NCBI GenBank assembly: GCA_943789305.1
Contig: CALSTP010000001.1
Coordinates: 472,178-536,177 of the forward strand
Origin: an uncultured Flavobacteriaceae bacterium
GTDB taxonomy: Bacteria > Bacteroidota > Bacteroidia > Flavobacteriales > Flavobacteriaceae
Direction: 5' to 3'
DNA length: 64,000 nt
The notes under the pieces are model-generated. The model was not told the DNA's origin. It ran no database searches and was given only the letters and a program-made list of their open reading frames with translations. The position numbers were made by a program, and so were the translations under genes. Shown here piece after piece: positions 41,637-52,114 of this stretch (the stretch's first letter is position 1; each line of letters opens with the position of its first letter).

Positions 41637-42231
41637 ATCAATTCGAGTAGAAGGAGGGCAGTTACATTTGCTTCATTACCACCAGGATCGTATGGCACGC
41701 GCATATAATCAACTCTACAAAAAGAAGTGCCCATGGAAGTTAGAGGCCATGCTTCTCAATCTTCCAAGAACGGGATTACATAAACTTCGGTTTCTGTACA
41801 ATGATCAAAACTTTTCTTATGAAATTGCTTCCTATCAAACCCGTACAATCACATCCCTAAAGCTCTTCGAGATTGGTGATTATCGATACGATTTAAAGTT
41901 TACCAATCGCTCGTTCTTGAATGAAGCCTTTTCGCTTCGTGGATCTTGCGATGACGTATTGATGACCAGAAAGGGCTACATTACCGATACTTCATATTGC
42001 AACATTATTTTGTTTGATGGAGTCCAATGGGTAACTCCAGCTCAGCCTCTTTTTGAAGGAGTGCAACGACAATTTTTGTTGGATCAAAAAACGATTGTAT
42101 CTCAACAGATTCATACAAGCGAACTTTATAATTTCCAATCGTTTATGCTCGTAAATGTAATGCGGATATTTGATAAAAGGTTTTTATTATCGACCGAAAG
42201 AATACAAAAAACCACTTCAAAGACTAGTTAA
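41620..42231 (+). CDS. pabC: Aminotransferase class IV, probable aminodeoxychorismate lyase (PabC-like)
   Basis: PLP-dependent fold-type IV protein of 203 residues, small for the family (about 270). The region LKFTNRSFLNEAFSLRGSCDDVLM keeps the expected PLP lysine (DLKFTNR), and GYITDTSYCNIILFDG matches the conserved T-x-x-S/T-N cofactor-binding loop. Overlap with pabB and pathway logic point to 4-amino-4-deoxychorismate to p-aminobenzoate plus pyruvate. The shortened sequence leaves room for another substrate. Confidence 0.8.
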   Translation: MYPLFESIRVEGGQLHLLHYHQDRMARAYNQLYKKKCPWKLEAMLLNLPRTGLHKLRFLYNDQNFSYEIASYQTRTITSLKLFEIGDYRYDLKFTNRSFLNEAFSLRGSCDDVLMTRKGYITDTSYCNIILFDGVQWVTPAQPLFEGVQRQFLLDQKTIVSQQIHTSELYNFQSFMLVNVMRIFDKRFLLSTERIQKTTSKTS

Positions 42232-42397
42232 ATAGAATTTTAATTAAACGCTTAACTATTTTAAAAGGGTGATTGTATTGTTTGAATACTGCAATTATTT
42301 CCTCCCTAAAAATCCTTTTTATTTAAATCAAAAGGTTCAATTCAAAACTTTTGTTAATAAAATTCAAAAGAAGTGATGTATTTTAGGTGAAATCAGT

Positions 42398-42427
42398 TTG
42401 AATCCAAAAAAAAAAGTTTTACATTTG
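42398..42427 (+). promoter_or_regulatory. Promoter of the str/S10/spc/alpha super-cluster
   Basis: TTG (42398-42400), 19-base spacer and TACATTTG (42420-42427) give the best Bacteroidota promoter match in the window. The start site would be near 42433, leaving a leader of about 30 bases that holds a small CCCTTT/AAAGGG hairpin (42431-42444) before rpsL. Confidence 0.75.
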
Positions 42428-42463
42428 CAGCCCTTTAAAAAGGGAAAAAATATAAAATTATAT

Positions 42464-42838
42464 ATGCCAACTATTGCACAATTAGTACGAAAAGGAAGAG
42501 TCACCATTACCAAGAAGAGTAAATCGGCTGCTTTGGATTCGTGTCCACAAAGGAGAGGAGTATGCACACGTGTTTACACGACTACCCCGAAAAAACCGAA
42601 CTCAGCGATGCGTAAAGTAGCGCGTGTTCGATTGACTAACGGAAAGGAAGTCAACGCATACATCCCTGGAGAAGGACATAACCTCCAAGAGCACTCGATA
42701 GTATTGGTTCGTGGCGGAAGAGTTAAAGATTTACCAGGAGTTCGTTATCACATCGTAAGAGGAGCACTTGATACAGCCGGAGTTGAAGGCCGTCTTCAGA
42801 GAAGATCCAAATACGGAGCCAAGCGACCCAAGAAGTAA
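42464..42838 (+). CDS. rpsL: Ribosomal protein S12 (uS12)
   Basis: 124-residue decoding-centre protein. ATG 42464 ([12 protein letters not shown]) is chosen; an in-frame TTG at 42398 lies in the promoter. [13 protein letters not shown] and [11 protein letters not shown] retain the lysines (E. coli K42 and K87) whose mutation gives streptomycin resistance, and the Asp that RimO methylthiolates, so the sequence predicts a streptomycin-sensitive ribosome. First gene of the cluster. Confidence 0.98.
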   Translation: MPTIAQLVRKGRVTITKKSKSAALDSCPQRRGVCTRVYTTTPKKPNSAMRKVARVRLTNGKEVNAYIPGEGHNLQEHSIVLVRGGRVKDLPGVRYHIVRGALDTAGVEGRLQRRSKYGAKRPKK

Positions 42839-42866
42839 AAAAACACTAACTCTTTAAGCATTTATT

Positions 42867-43343
42867 ATGAGAAAAAGACAAGCCAAAAAACGTCCCCTTT
42901 TACCGGATCCAAAATTCAATGATCAATTGGTAACGCGTTTTGTAAATATGATTATGTGGGACGGAAAAAAGTCAGTTGCTTTCCGAATTTTTTATGACGC
43001 TATGGCGATTGTAGAAGAACGCAACCAAGACGAAGAAAAAACACCATTAGAAATTTGGAAAGAAGCATTGTCCAATGTGATGCCACATGTAGAAGTACGT
43101 AGTCGTCGTGTTGGTGGGGCAACCTTCCAAATTCCAATGCAAATTCGTCCAGACCGAAAAGTATCCCTTGCAATGAAGTGGATGATTTCTTATGCTCGAA
43201 AGCGTAACGAAAAAACCATGGCTTTGCGTTTAGCAAATGAAGTACTTGCAGCTTCTAAAGAAGAAGGTGCTGCTGTCAAAAAGCGTCTAGATACGCACAA
43301 AATGGCAGAAGCAAACAAGGCTTTTTCACACTTTAGATTCTAA
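42867..43343 (+). CDS. rpsG: Ribosomal protein S7 (uS7)
   Basis: 158-residue primary assembly protein of the 30S head, contacting the E-site tRNA. Conserved segments: basic N-terminus RKRQAKKRPLLPDPKFN, FxIFYDAM, NVMPHVEVRSRRVGGATFQIPM and MAEANKAFSHFRF. Second gene of the str group, 28 bases after rpsL. Confidence 0.98.
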   Translation: MRKRQAKKRPLLPDPKFNDQLVTRFVNMIMWDGKKSVAFRIFYDAMAIVEERNQDEEKTPLEIWKEALSNVMPHVEVRSRRVGGATFQIPMQIRPDRKVSLAMKWMISYARKRNEKTMALRLANEVLAASKEEGAAVKKRLDTHKMAEANKAFSHFRF

Positions 43344-43373
43344 ACGTAAACAACAACTATTGATTTATTTATC

Positions 43374-45500
43374 ATGGCAAGAGATTTAAAATTTACTAGA
43401 AACATTGGAATTGCAGCGCATATTGATGCGGGTAAAACCACGACTACAGAACGCGTATTATTTTATACCGGAGTAAGTCATAAGATAGGAGAAGTGCACG
43501 ATGGTGCAGCAACAATGGACTGGATGGAGCAAGAGCAAGAGCGTGGAATTACCATTACCTCTGCTGCTACAACCTGTACTTGGAACTTCCCGACAGAGCA
43601 GGGTAAGCCCATTGATGGATCTAAACCCTATCATTTTAACATTATTGATACTCCCGGTCACGTTGATTTTACCGTTGAAGTTAACCGATCACTTCGTGTA
43701 CTCGATGGGTTGGTTTTCTTGTTTTCAGCAGTTGATGGTGTAGAGCCACAATCTGAAACCAATTGGAGATTAGCTGACAACTACAAAGTACCTCGTATTG
43801 GCTTTGTAAACAAAATGGATCGTCAAGGATCAAATTTCCTCGGCGTTTGTAACCAAGTAAAAGATATGTTGAAGTCTAATGCAGTTCCAATTGTATTGAA
43901 TATTGGAGATGAAGAAGACTTTAAGGGTATCGTTGACTTAGTAAAGAACCGTGCGATTGTATGGCATGATGACAACTTTGGATCTACCTTTGATGTAGTG
44001 GAGATTCCAGACGACATGAAAGAAGAGGCAAAAAAGTACCGAGCACTTCTTATTGAAGAAGTTGCAGGGTATGACGAAAACCTTCTTGAAAAATTTATGG
44101 AAGACGAAGAATCAATTACTGAAGATGAGGTGCACGCAGCATTAAGAGCAGCAGTAATGGACATGTCGATCATTCCTATGGTCTGTGGATCTGCCTTTAA
44201 AAACAAAGGAGTACAATTCTTATTAGACGCTGTATGTCGTTATTTACCTTCTCCAGAAGATAAAGATGCAATTGTAGGTACTGATCCAAGTTCAGGAGAA
44301 GAGATTTCAAGAATACCATCCATCAAGGATCCATTTTCTGCTTTGGCATTTAAAATTGCTACCGATCCTTTTGTTGGTCGTTTAGCATTCTTCCGTGCAT
44401 ATTCTGGTCGCTTAGATGCAGGTTCTTATGTGTTGAACAACCGATCAGGAAAAAAAGAGCGTATTTCTCGTATTTACCAAATGCACTCCAACAAACAAAA
44501 CTCTATCGATTATATCGAAGCAGGAGATATTGGAGCAGCTGTAGGATTTAAATCCATCAAAACAGGAGATACGTTATCCGCTGAGAAGAGTCCGATTATA
44601 TTAGAATCAATGGATTTCCCAGATCCTGTAATTGGTATTGCTGTTGAACCGAAGACCAAAGCCGATGTTGACAAACTCGGGATGGCTCTTGGTAAGCTAG
44701 CAGAAGAAGATCCAACATTCCAAGTAAAAACAGATGAAGCCTCTGGCCAAACCATTATTTCTGGAATGGGAGAACTTCATTTAGATATTATTGTTGATCG
44801 TTTACGCAGAGAATTTAAAGTTGAAGTGAACCAAGGTCAGCCACAAGTTGAGTACAAAGAAGCATTGACTGCTCAAGCAGATCACCGTGAAGTTTACAAA
44901 AAGCAATCTGGAGGTCGTGGTAAATTTGCAGATATTGTATTTACAATTGAGCCAGCAGAAGAAGGTAAATCAGGCCTTGAGTTTGTTAACCTTATAAAAG
45001 GAGGTAACGTACCTAAAGAATACATTCCTGCCGTAGAAAAAGGATTTAAAGATTCCATGAAAAATGGACCTTTGGCTGGTTTCGAAGTTGATGCAATGAA
45101 AATCACACTCAAGGATGGATCATTCCATCCCGTAGATTCCGATTCTCTATCCTTTGAATTGGCAGCAAAAATGGGCTTCAAAGCTTCAGCAAAAGCTGCT
45201 AAAGCAGTAATTATGGAGCCGATCATGAAAGTTGAAGTATTGACTCCCGAAGAAAATATGGGAGATATTGTAGGAGATCTTAACAAACGTCGTGGTCAAG
45301 TAAACGCCATGGATGATCGTGCTGGTTCTAAGGTTGTAAAAGCTTTAGTTCCTTTATCAGAAATGTTCGGATATGTAACCTCATTAAGAACACTTTCATC
45401 TGGTAGAGCAACATCTACCATGGAATTTTCACATTATGAAGCAACACCATCAAACATTTCGCAAGAAGTTATAGCGGAAGTTAAAGGTCAACAATCTTAA
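43374..45500 (+). CDS. fusA: FusA, elongation factor G
   Basis: Translocation GTPase of 708 residues. Motifs: G1 [12 protein letters not shown] (about 16-27), G2 [12 protein letters not shown]3 DTPGHVDF, G4 NKMD and G5 CGSAFKN; domain IV contains the YKEALT strand and the loop with GGRGKFADI. Catalytic His is in the DTPGH motif. All five domains are present. rpsJ follows 12 bases later with no tuf gene between, the Bacteroidota arrangement. Confidence 0.98.
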   Translation: MARDLKFTRNIGIAAHIDAGKTTTTERVLFYTGVSHKIGEVHDGAATMDWMEQEQERGITITSAATTCTWNFPTEQGKPIDGSKPYHFNIIDTPGHVDFTVEVNRSLRVLDGLVFLFSAVDGVEPQSETNWRLADNYKVPRIGFVNKMDRQGSNFLGVCNQVKDMLKSNAVPIVLNIGDEEDFKGIVDLVKNRAIVWHDDNFGSTFDVVEIPDDMKEEAKKYRALLIEEVAGYDENLLEKFMEDEESITEDEVHAALRAAVMDMSIIPMVCGSAFKNKGVQFLLDAVCRYLPSPEDKDAIVGTDPSSGEEISRIPSIKDPFSALAFKIATDPFVGRLAFFRAYSGRLDAGSYVLNNRSGKKERISRIYQMHSNKQNSIDYIEAGDIGAAVGFKSIKTGDTLSAEKSPIILESMDFPDPVIGIAVEPKTKADVDKLGMALGKLAEEDPTFQVKTDEASGQTIISGMGELHLDIIVDRLRREFKVEVNQGQPQVEYKEALTAQADHREVYKKQSGGRGKFADIVFTIEPAEEGKSGLEFVNLIKGGNVPKEYIPAVEKGFKDSMKNGPLAGFEVDAMKITLKDGSFHPVDSDSLSFELAAKMGFKASAKAAKAVIMEPIMKVEVLTPEENMGDIVGDLNKRRGQVNAMDDRAGSKVVKALVPLSEMFGYVTSLRTLSSGRATSTMEFSHYEATPSNISQEVIAEVKGQQS

Positions 45501-45512
45501 ATCATTAGTACG

Positions 45513-45818
45513 ATGAGTCAAAAAATTAGAATTAAATTAAAATCTTACGATTACAACTTAGTAGACAAGTCTGCTGATAAAATTGTAAAAACAGTAAAAA
45601 CTACTGGTGCTGTGGTAACAGGTCCAATACCATTACCAACACACAAAAAAATCTTTACTGTTTTACGTTCACCACACGTTAATAAAAAATCAAGAGAGCA
45701 ATTCAAATTGTGTTCGTATAAACGTTTGTTGGACATTTACAGTTCTTCATCTAAAACAATTGATGCGCTGATGAAACTTGAGTTACCAAGTGGAGTAGAA
45801 GTAGAAATCAAAGTTTAA
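45513..45818 (+). CDS. rpsJ: Ribosomal protein S10 (uS10)
   Basis: 101-residue 30S head protein, also NusE in transcription antitermination. [48 protein letters not shown] and the C-terminal [11 protein letters not shown] are conserved. First gene of the S10 group, without a visible separate promoter after fusA. Confidence 0.98.
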   Translation: MSQKIRIKLKSYDYNLVDKSADKIVKTVKTTGAVVTGPIPLPTHKKIFTVLRSPHVNKKSREQFKLCSYKRLLDIYSSSSKTIDALMKLELPSGVEVEIKV

Positions 45819-45865
45819 GTTCAAGAACAAAGAAAAAAAGAATAAACATTAATTAAATAATCAAT

Positions 45866-46483
45866 ATGTCTGGGTTAATAGGAAAAAAAATCGGTATGAC
45901 TAGCCTCTTCGACGAGCAAGGGAAGAACATTCCTTGTACGGTGATCGAGTTAGGTCCATGCGTGGTTACCCAAGTCAGAACCGAAGAGGTTGACGGGTAT
46001 AGCGCTCTTCAACTTGGTTTCGATGACAAGGCAGAAAAGAGAGCAACTAACGCTGCTCTTGGGCATTTCAAAAAAGCCAATACTGTACCTAAGAAAAAAG
46101 TCGTTGAGTTCCAAGATTTTGAAGAAGAGTACAAATTAGGAGACACATTAACAGTAGACCTTTTTCAGGAAGGTGAATTTGTTGATGTATCTGGAACATC
46201 AAAAGGAAAAGGGTTTCAAGGGGTTGTAAAACGCCATGGATTTGCCGGAGTAGGTCAAGCTACACACGGCCAGCACAACCGTTTACGTGCGCCTGGATCA
46301 ATTGGAGCGGCTTCTTATCCTGCCCGTGTATTCAAAGGAATGCGTATGGCAGGTCAAATGGGAACTGACAAAATAAAAGTACAGAACTTAAAAGTGTTAA
46401 AAGTAGTTGCTGATAAAAATCTACTTGTTGTTAAAGGAGCAGTTCCTGGCCACAAAAACGCTTATGTAATCGTTGAGAAATAA
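45866..46483 (+). CDS. rplC: Ribosomal protein L3 (uL3)
   Basis: 205-residue early assembly protein near the peptidyl transferase centre. Starts [18 protein letters not shown]; the central loop [16 protein letters not shown]...[15 protein letters not shown] reaches the A-site region and holds the Gln methylated by PrmB in other bacteria. Preceded by a 47-base A-rich gap; the stop overlaps rplD. Confidence 0.98.
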   Translation: MSGLIGKKIGMTSLFDEQGKNIPCTVIELGPCVVTQVRTEEVDGYSALQLGFDDKAEKRATNAALGHFKKANTVPKKKVVEFQDFEEEYKLGDTLTVDLFQEGEFVDVSGTSKGKGFQGVVKRHGFAGVGQATHGQHNRLRAPGSIGAASYPARVFKGMRMAGQMGTDKIKVQNLKVLKVVADKNLLVVKGAVPGHKNAYVIVEK

Positions 46484-47115
46484 TGGAAGTAGCTGTAGTA
46501 GACATTCAAGGAAAAAAAACAGGCAGGAAAGTAAAACTTTCTAAGACTGTTTTCGGTATTGAGCCTAACACACACGCTGTTTATTTAGATGTTAAATCAC
46601 ATTTAGCAAACAAACGTCAAGGAACGCACAAAGCCAAGGAGCGTGGTGAAATCAAAGGAAGTACACGTAAAATCAAAAAACAAAAAGGAACAGGTACGGC
46701 TCGTGCAGGTTCTATAAAAAACCCATTGTTTAGAGGTGGAGGTCGTGTTTTTGGACCACGTGTTCGTAATTATAGTCAAAAAGTAAATAAAAAAGTTAAA
46801 CGATTAGCACGCAAATCTGCCCTCACAATTAAGGCTCAAGAAAACGCTATAATCGTATTAGAAGACTTTCAATTTGATGCTCCAAAAACCACTAACTATC
46901 TCAATGTATTGAAGTCTTTAGGGCTTGAAAACAAAAAGTCAGTAGTAGTGTTGGCTGAGCCAAATAAAAATGTATATTTGTCATCTCGCAATATTAAAAA
47001 TTCTCAAGCCATAACAAGCTCAGAATTAAACACTTACAAGATAGTAAATACCAACAGTTTGGTTTTATTAGAAAGTGCAATTGCAGGAATAGAAACCCTT
47101 TTGAATAAAGCATAG
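46483..47115 (+). CDS. rplD: Ribosomal protein L4 (uL4)
   Basis: 210-residue protein with the long exit-tunnel loop (KQKGTGTARAGSIKNPLFRGGGRVFGPR, about 66-93) that contacts the macrolide region; both tunnel-tip residues look standard. In E. coli L4 represses the S10 operon, but no comparable leader is recognisable here. Starts by one-base overlap with the rplC stop. Confidence 0.97.
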   Translation: MEVAVVDIQGKKTGRKVKLSKTVFGIEPNTHAVYLDVKSHLANKRQGTHKAKERGEIKGSTRKIKKQKGTGTARAGSIKNPLFRGGGRVFGPRVRNYSQKVNKKVKRLARKSALTIKAQENAIIVLEDFQFDAPKTTNYLNVLKSLGLENKKSVVVLAEPNKNVYLSSRNIKNSQAITSSELNTYKIVNTNSLVLLESAIAGIETLLNKA

Positions 47116-47119
47116 CGTT

Positions 47120-47410
47120 ATGAGTATTTTAATCAAGCCTATCATTACCGAGAAAGCAACAGCAGATAGCGAAATGAATAATTGCTACACTTTTCTTGTG
47201 TCTCCGACTTCTAACAAGGTTGAGATCAAGAAAGCAGTAGAAGCAACATACGGAGTTTCTGTAGAAAAAGTAAGAACCCTAAAATATGGCGTAGAACGTA
47301 AAACAAGATACACCAAAACGGGTCTGCAACAAGGAAAAACAAATAGCACCAAAAAAGCAATCATTCAGGTTGCCGAAGGGGATGCTATTGATTTTTATAG
47401 TAATCTTTAA
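47120..47410 (+). CDS. rplW: Ribosomal protein L23 (uL23)
   Basis: 96-residue tunnel-exit protein that docks trigger factor and SRP. SILIKPIITEKATA, YTFLVSPTSNKVEIKKAVEATYGV and the basic loop GVERKTRYTKTGLQQGKTNSTKKAI are typical; the loop is somewhat longer than in E. coli. Between rplD and rplB as expected. Confidence 0.97.
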   Translation: MSILIKPIITEKATADSEMNNCYTFLVSPTSNKVEIKKAVEATYGVSVEKVRTLKYGVERKTRYTKTGLQQGKTNSTKKAIIQVAEGDAIDFYSNL

Positions 47411-47419
47411 CAGCGTCAC

Positions 47420-48244
47420 ATGTCAGTTAGAAAATTAAAACCGATAACACCCGCGCAGCGTTTTAGAGTAGTAAATGGATTTGACGCAATTACTACTGAT
47501 AAGCCGGAGAAGAGTTTGTTGGCTCCGAAAAAGCGTAGTGGTGGAAGAAACAACACAGGTAAAATGACCATGCGTCACGTAGGTGGAGGTCATAAAAAAA
47601 GATATCGTATTATCGATTTCAAGCGTAACAAATTTGATGTTGCCGCAGAAGTATTGTCGATTGAATACGATCCAAACCGTACTTCTTTTATTGCATTGTT
47701 GCAATACAAAGATGGTGAGAAAAGATACATCATTGCTCAAAATGGTCTTCAAGTAGGGCAGGAAGTTATTTCTGGTGCGTCAGTATCTCCAGAAGTAGGT
47801 AACGCCCTTCCTCTTTCGTCTATTCCATTAGGAACAATCATCTCTTGTATTGAACTACATCCAGAAGGAGGAGCTAGTATTGCACGAAGTGCCGGAGCAT
47901 TTGCTCAGCTTATGGCTCGAGATGGTAAATACGCAACAGTTAAATTACCCTCTGGTGAAACCCGTTTGATTCTAGCAACTTGCATGGCTACCATCGGTGC
48001 TGTATCAAACTCAGATCATCAATTACTTGTTTCAGGTAAAGCTGGTCGTTCACGTTGGCTAGGAAGACGACCACGTACGCGTCCTGTAGCTATGAATCCT
48101 GTTGATCACCCAATGGGTGGTGGTGAAGGACGAGCATCTGGAGGACACCCCCGTAACCGTAATGGTGTTCCTGCTAAAGGATACCGTACGCGTTCCAAAA
48201 CTAAAGCGAGTAGTAAATTCATTATAGAACGTAGAAAAAAATAA
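47420..48244 (+). CDS. rplB: Ribosomal protein L2 (uL2)
   Basis: 274-residue core protein of the 50S subunit. [24 protein letters not shown] near the N-terminus and, near the C-terminus, [15 protein letters not shown] with the conserved His implicated in peptidyl transferase integrity. The C-terminal tail [14 protein letters not shown] is basic. Standard length. Confidence 0.98.
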   Translation: MSVRKLKPITPAQRFRVVNGFDAITTDKPEKSLLAPKKRSGGRNNTGKMTMRHVGGGHKKRYRIIDFKRNKFDVAAEVLSIEYDPNRTSFIALLQYKDGEKRYIIAQNGLQVGQEVISGASVSPEVGNALPLSSIPLGTIISCIELHPEGGASIARSAGAFAQLMARDGKYATVKLPSGETRLILATCMATIGAVSNSDHQLLVSGKAGRSRWLGRRPRTRPVAMNPVDHPMGGGEGRASGGHPRNRNGVPAKGYRTRSKTKASSKFIIERRKK

Positions 48245-48250
48245 ACAACT

Positions 48251-48529
48251 ATGGCACGTTCATTAAAAAAAGGACCTTATGTACACCACAGCCTTGAAAA
48301 AAAGGTAGTGGCCAATGTTGAGTCTAAAAGTAAATCAGTTATAAAAACGTGGTCTCGTGCTTCGTTAATAACACCTGATTTTGTAGGGCAAACAATAGCA
48401 GTACACAACGGAAGACAATTTATTCCTGTATACATTACAGAGAATATGGTAGGACATAAACTAGGCGAATTTTCACCAACACGATCATACCGTGGTCATG
48501 GTGGAGCCAAAAATAAAGGGAAAAAATAA
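48251..48529 (+). CDS. rpsS: Ribosomal protein S19 (uS19)
   Basis: 92-residue 30S head protein. [42 protein letters not shown] and [19 protein letters not shown] match the family throughout. Six bases after rplB and six before rplV. Confidence 0.98.
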   Translation: MARSLKKGPYVHHSLEKKVVANVESKSKSVIKTWSRASLITPDFVGQTIAVHNGRQFIPVYITENMVGHKLGEFSPTRSYRGHGGAKNKGKK

Positions 48530-48535
48530 TAGCTC

Positions 48536-48940
48536 ATGGGAAATCGTAAAAGACAATCAGCAGGAGCTATTAAAGAAGCGAAAAAATCGCTTGCTTTTGC
48601 TAAACTAAACAACTGTCCGACATCACCACGTAAAATGCGCCTTGTTGCAGATTTGGTACGTGGAGAAGAAGTAAACAAAGCATTAGCTATTTTGAAATTT
48701 AACCCAAAAGAAGCTTCCCGAAGAGTAGAGAAGTTACTTCTTTCAGCTTTAGCCAACTGGCAAGCAAAAAATGAAGAAGGTGATATTGAAAAGGCAGCTC
48801 TTTTTGTGAAAGAAATTCGTGTGGACGGCGGAAGCATGCTAAAGAGACTTCGACCAGCACCACAAGGAAGAGCACACCGAATTCGCAAGCGTTCGAATCA
48901 TGTGACTTTAGTTTTAGGATCAAACAATTTAGATAACTAA
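48536..48940 (+). CDS. rplV: Ribosomal protein L22 (uL22)
   Basis: 134-residue tunnel protein. The core [22 protein letters not shown] is followed by [35 protein letters not shown], the beta-hairpin that lines the exit tunnel and carries macrolide-resistance positions in other species. It has an N-terminal extension of about 18 residues relative to E. coli. Confidence 0.97.
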   Translation: MGNRKRQSAGAIKEAKKSLAFAKLNNCPTSPRKMRLVADLVRGEEVNKALAILKFNPKEASRRVEKLLLSALANWQAKNEEGDIEKAALFVKEIRVDGGSMLKRLRPAPQGRAHRIRKRSNHVTLVLGSNNLDN

Positions 48941-48941
48941 T

Positions 48942-49661
48942 ATGGGACAAAAAACAAACCCAATAGGAATACGTTTAGGAATCATCCGTGGATGGGACTC
49001 GAACTGGTATGGTGGAAATAATTACGGTGATAAAATTGCTGAAGATTATAAAATCCGAAAATACATTCATGCACGTTTAGCTAAAGCTAGTGTCTCAAAT
49101 GTATTCATAGAGCGAACCCTCAAATTGATTACGGTAACGATCACTACAGCACGTCCTGGAATTATTATTGGAAAAGCTGGGCAAGAAGTAGATAAATTGA
49201 AAGAAGAGTTGAAGAAAATTACTGCAAAGGAAATTCAAATCAACATTTTTGAAATCAAGCGTCCAGAATTAGATGCGCGATTAGTAGGAGCTAGTATTGC
49301 ACGACAAATTGAAGGACGTATTTCATACCGAAGAGCAATTAAAATGGCCATTGCAGCTGCAATGCGAATGAATTCGGAAGGAATCAAAATTCAAATTTCT
49401 GGTCGTTTAAACGGGGCAGAGATGGCTCGTTCAGAATCCTACAAAGATGGTCGTATTCCATTATCAACTTTTAGAGCAGATATTGACTACGCATTGGTTG
49501 AATCACATACTACTTATGGTAGATTAGGAATAAAAGTATGGATCATGAAAGGTGAAGTATATGGAAAGCGTGAACTGTCCCCACTAGTTGGAATGTCTAA
49601 GAAAACAAACTCACCAGGTGGATCAAAAAATAATAATTCACGTCAACGACGCAGAAAATAA
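48942..49661 (+). CDS. rpsC: Ribosomal protein S3 (uS3)
   Basis: 239-residue protein at the mRNA entry channel. N-terminal [22 protein letters not shown], type II KH domain with [17 protein letters not shown], and [14 protein letters not shown]...STFRADIDY in the C-terminal domain with helicase-associated arginines. The Ser/Asn/Arg-rich tail is short. Starts two bases after rplV. Confidence 0.98.
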   Translation: MGQKTNPIGIRLGIIRGWDSNWYGGNNYGDKIAEDYKIRKYIHARLAKASVSNVFIERTLKLITVTITTARPGIIIGKAGQEVDKLKEELKKITAKEIQINIFEIKRPELDARLVGASIARQIEGRISYRRAIKMAIAAAMRMNSEGIKIQISGRLNGAEMARSESYKDGRIPLSTFRADIDYALVESHTTYGRLGIKVWIMKGEVYGKRELSPLVGMSKKTNSPGGSKNNNSRQRRRK

Positions 49662-49687
49662 TAGAATAAGTAATTAAGTAGGCAAAC

Positions 49688-50107
49688 ATGTTACAACCTA
49701 AAAGAACAAAATTCCGTAAAGCGCAGAAAGGCCGAATGAAAGGACTTTCGCAGAGAGGTAATCAACTTTCAAATGGAATGTTTGGTATCAAGTCTCTTGA
49801 TTCGAAATTTATAACTTCTCGACAAATCGAAGCTGCACGTATTGCTGCTACTCGATACATGAAACGTGAAGGACAGCTATGGATTAAAATATTTCCAGAC
49901 AAGCCAATAACCAAGAAACCCCTAGAAGTACGTATGGGTAAAGGTAAAGGGGCACCTGAATATTTTGTTGCAGTTGTGAAACCAGGACGTGTCTTATTTG
50001 AGATATCGGGGGTACCCTATGATGTTGCTAAAGAAGCACTTCGTCTTGCAGCTCAAAAATTGCCTGTAAAAACTAAATTTATCGTTGCTCGAGATTTTCA
50101 AGCTTAA
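49688..50107 (+). CDS. rplP: Ribosomal protein L16 (uL16)
   Basis: 139-residue late-assembly protein contacting A-site t[22 protein letters not shown] at the start and [26 protein letters not shown], where E. coli has the hydroxylated Arg81, are conserved. Normal length. Confidence 0.98.
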   Translation: MLQPKRTKFRKAQKGRMKGLSQRGNQLSNGMFGIKSLDSKFITSRQIEAARIAATRYMKREGQLWIKIFPDKPITKKPLEVRMGKGKGAPEYFVAVVKPGRVLFEISGVPYDVAKEALRLAAQKLPVKTKFIVARDFQA

Positions 50108-50122
50108 TACAACGAACGCATT

Positions 50123-50323
50123 ATGAAACAATCTGAAATAAAAAATCTTTCTTTAGAGGACCTAAGAGATAAGCTAGAAGAGAGTCAAAAACAATTGACC
50201 GACATGCGTATGGCGCATGCCATAACTCCGCTAGAAAATCCATTGCAGCTAAGACACGCACGTAAAGTTGTGGCTCGTTTGCTTACTGCTATAACCGAAA
50301 GAGAACAAGAAAGCTTAGTATAA
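50123..50323 (+). CDS. rpmC: Ribosomal protein L29 (uL29)
   Basis: 66-residue two-helix protein at the tunnel exit. [21 protein letters not shown] and [17 protein letters not shown] are typical. Stop shares bases with the rpsQ start (TAATG). Confidence 0.96.
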   Translation: MKQSEIKNLSLEDLRDKLEESQKQLTDMRMAHAITPLENPLQLRHARKVVARLLTAITEREQESLV

Positions 50324-50580
50324 TGGAAAATAGAAATCTAAGAAAAGAACGAATTGGTGTAGTAACCAGCAACAAGATGGAGAAATCTATAGTAGTAGCT
50401 GAGGTTAAACGAGTGAAACACCCCATGTATGGTAAATTCGTTTTGAAAACCAAAAAATATGTTGCACACGACGATACAAACGATTGCAACATCGGTGATA
50501 CCGTTAAAATCATGGAAACTCGACCTTTGAGTAAATCAAAGTGCTGGAGACTTGTAGAAATATTAGAAAGAGCTAAGTAA
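50323..50580 (+). CDS. rpsQ: Ribosomal protein S17 (uS17)
   Basis: 85-residue primary 16S rRNA-binding OB-fold protein. [39 protein letters not shown] and [21 protein letters not shown] match the family. Starts in the rpmC stop. Confidence 0.98.
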   Translation: MENRNLRKERIGVVTSNKMEKSIVVAEVKRVKHPMYGKFVLKTKKYVAHDDTNDCNIGDTVKIMETRPLSKSKCWRLVEILERAK

Positions 50581-50581
50581 G

Positions 50582-50950
50582 ATGTTACAACAAGAATCAA
50601 GGTTAAAAGTAGCCGATAATACAGGAGCCAAAGAAGTATTAACAATACGTGTACTTGGTGGAACCAAAAGAAGGTATGCTTCTCTTGGGGATAAAATTGT
50701 AGTAACAGTAAAAGAAGCGTCCCCTTCTGGAACTGTTAAAAAAGGACAAGTTTCTACTGCAGTTGTAGTAAGAACTACCAAAGAAGTTCGTAGAGCTGAT
50801 GGATCTTATATCCGATTTGATGACAACGCATGCGTGCTGTTGAATCCAACTGGAGAAATGATCGGAACACGTGTTTTTGGTCCAGTGGCCAGAGAGTTGC
50901 GTGACAAACAGTTTATGAAAATTGTTTCACTAGCACCTGAGGTGCTCTAA
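50582..50950 (+). CDS. rplN: Ribosomal protein L14 (uL14)
   Basis: 122-residue 50S protein at the subunit interface and the RsfS silencing site. [18 protein letters not shown], the [23 protein letters not shown] segment and [13 protein letters not shown] are conserved. One base after rpsQ. In E. coli this is the first gene of the spc operon; here no promoter is seen in the gap. Confidence 0.98.
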   Translation: MLQQESRLKVADNTGAKEVLTIRVLGGTKRRYASLGDKIVVTVKEASPSGTVKKGQVSTAVVVRTTKEVRRADGSYIRFDDNACVLLNPTGEMIGTRVFGPVARELRDKQFMKIVSLAPEVL

Positions 50951-50961
50951 GACTCAAGATC

Positions 50962-51273
50962 ATGAATAAAATTAAAATAAGAAAAGGAGATAAAGTTCGA
51001 GTAATTGCCGGATCACATAAAGGTGCTGAAGGTGTTGTAGCAAAAGTGCTCCGCGATTCGAACAAAGCAATTGTTGAAGGTGTAAATCTTGTAAAGAAAC
51101 ACGCTAAACCAAGCGCTGAAAATCCTCAAGGGGGAATCCAAGAAATGGAAGCTCCAATCCAAATTTCAAACCTTACTCTTTTAACTTCAGATGGTCAGGC
51201 TACTCGTGTAGGTTATCGTATGGAAGGAGATCAAAAAGTACGGTTTGCAAAAAAATCTAATGAAGTAATTTAG
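50962..51273 (+). CDS. rplX: Ribosomal protein L24 (uL24)
   Basis: 103-residue assembly-initiator protein with a KOW motif at the N-terminus ([19 protein letters not shown]), then [14 protein letters not shown] and [14 protein letters not shown]. Standard length and position. Confidence 0.98.
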   Translation: MNKIKIRKGDKVRVIAGSHKGAEGVVAKVLRDSNKAIVEGVNLVKKHAKPSAENPQGGIQEMEAPIQISNLTLLTSDGQATRVGYRMEGDQKVRFAKKSNEVI

Positions 51274-51275
51274 TT

Positions 51276-51827
51276 ATGAGCTATCAACCAAGACTAAAGC
51301 AAGAATTTAACGATCGTATCGTTAGTGCCCTAACCGAGGAGTTCGGGTATAAAAATGTAATGCAAGTTCCACAGCTAGAAAAAATAGTGCTTAGTAGAGG
51401 AGTTGGAGCTGCAGTTTCTGATAAGAAATTAATCGATTATGCAGTAGATGAGTTGACAAACATCACAGGACAAAAGGCTGTTTCAACAATTTCAAAGAAG
51501 GATGTAGCTTCTTTTAAATTACGTAAAGGAATGCCTATCGGTGCAAAAGTTACCCTAAGAGGGGAGCGTATGTATGAATTCCTGGATCGTTTAGTAACTG
51601 CTGCTTTACCGCGTGTACGTGATTTTCAAGGAGTAAAAGCAACCGGTTTTGATGGTCGTGGAAACTATAACTTAGGAATTACAGAGCAAATTATTTTTCC
51701 TGAAATTGATATTGACAAAGTAAACAAAATTAACGGTATGGATATTACCTTTGTAACTTCTGCTAATACAGATAAGGAAGCAAAATCATTGTTGAACGAA
51801 TTGGGACTTCCCTTTAAAAAGAACTAG
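51276..51827 (+). CDS. rplE: Ribosomal protein L5 (uL5)
   Basis: 183-residue 5S rRNA-binding protein. [36 protein letters not shown], and [21 protein letters not shown] are conserved, ending in [17 protein letters not shown]. Two bases after rplX. Confidence 0.98.
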   Translation: MSYQPRLKQEFNDRIVSALTEEFGYKNVMQVPQLEKIVLSRGVGAAVSDKKLIDYAVDELTNITGQKAVSTISKKDVASFKLRKGMPIGAKVTLRGERMYEFLDRLVTAALPRVRDFQGVKATGFDGRGNYNLGITEQIIFPEIDIDKVNKINGMDITFVTSANTDKEAKSLLNELGLPFKKN

Positions 51828-51828
51828 C

Positions 51829-52098
51829 ATGGCCAAAGAATCAATGAAAGCTCGTGAAGTAAAAAGAGCTAAAACTGTTGCTAAATATGCTGAAAAGCGT
51901 AAAGCCCTTAAAGAAGCTGGGGATTATGAAGCACTCCAAAAACTCCCAAAAAATGCATCGCCTATTCGCATGCACAATCGTTGTAAATTAACCGGAAGAC
52001 CTAAAGGATACATGCGTCAGTTTGGAATCTCAAGGGTAACTTTTAGAGAGATGGCCAATCAAGGCCTTATTCCCGGTGTAACTAAAGCCAGTTGGTAA
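51829..52098 (+). CDS. rpsN: Ribosomal protein S14 (uS14), zinc-free form
   Basis: 89-residue 30S head protein. It is the long form without the CxxC...CxxC zinc module: the C-terminal part reads [34 protein letters not shown] with a single Cys. One base after rplE. Confidence 0.97.
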   Translation: MAKESMKAREVKRAKTVAKYAEKRKALKEAGDYEALQKLPKNASPIRMHNRCKLTGRPKGYMRQFGISRVTFREMANQGLIPGVTKASW

Positions 52099-52114
52099 TA
52101 AAATAAAAGAAGCT

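Noticed and set aside
42398-42463. TTG-initiated longer rpsL
   Set aside because: The TTG is the -33 element of the promoter, so it is not transcribed.
43823-45286. Antisense open frames of 80-130 residues across fusA
   Set aside because: Shadow frames of a highly conserved gene; Ser-rich compositions are typical of antisense translation.
45500-45513. Missing tuf gene between fusA and rpsJ as evidence of deletion
   Set aside because: Absence of tuf at this place is the normal arrangement in Bacteroidota, so it is a lineage marker and not an anomaly.
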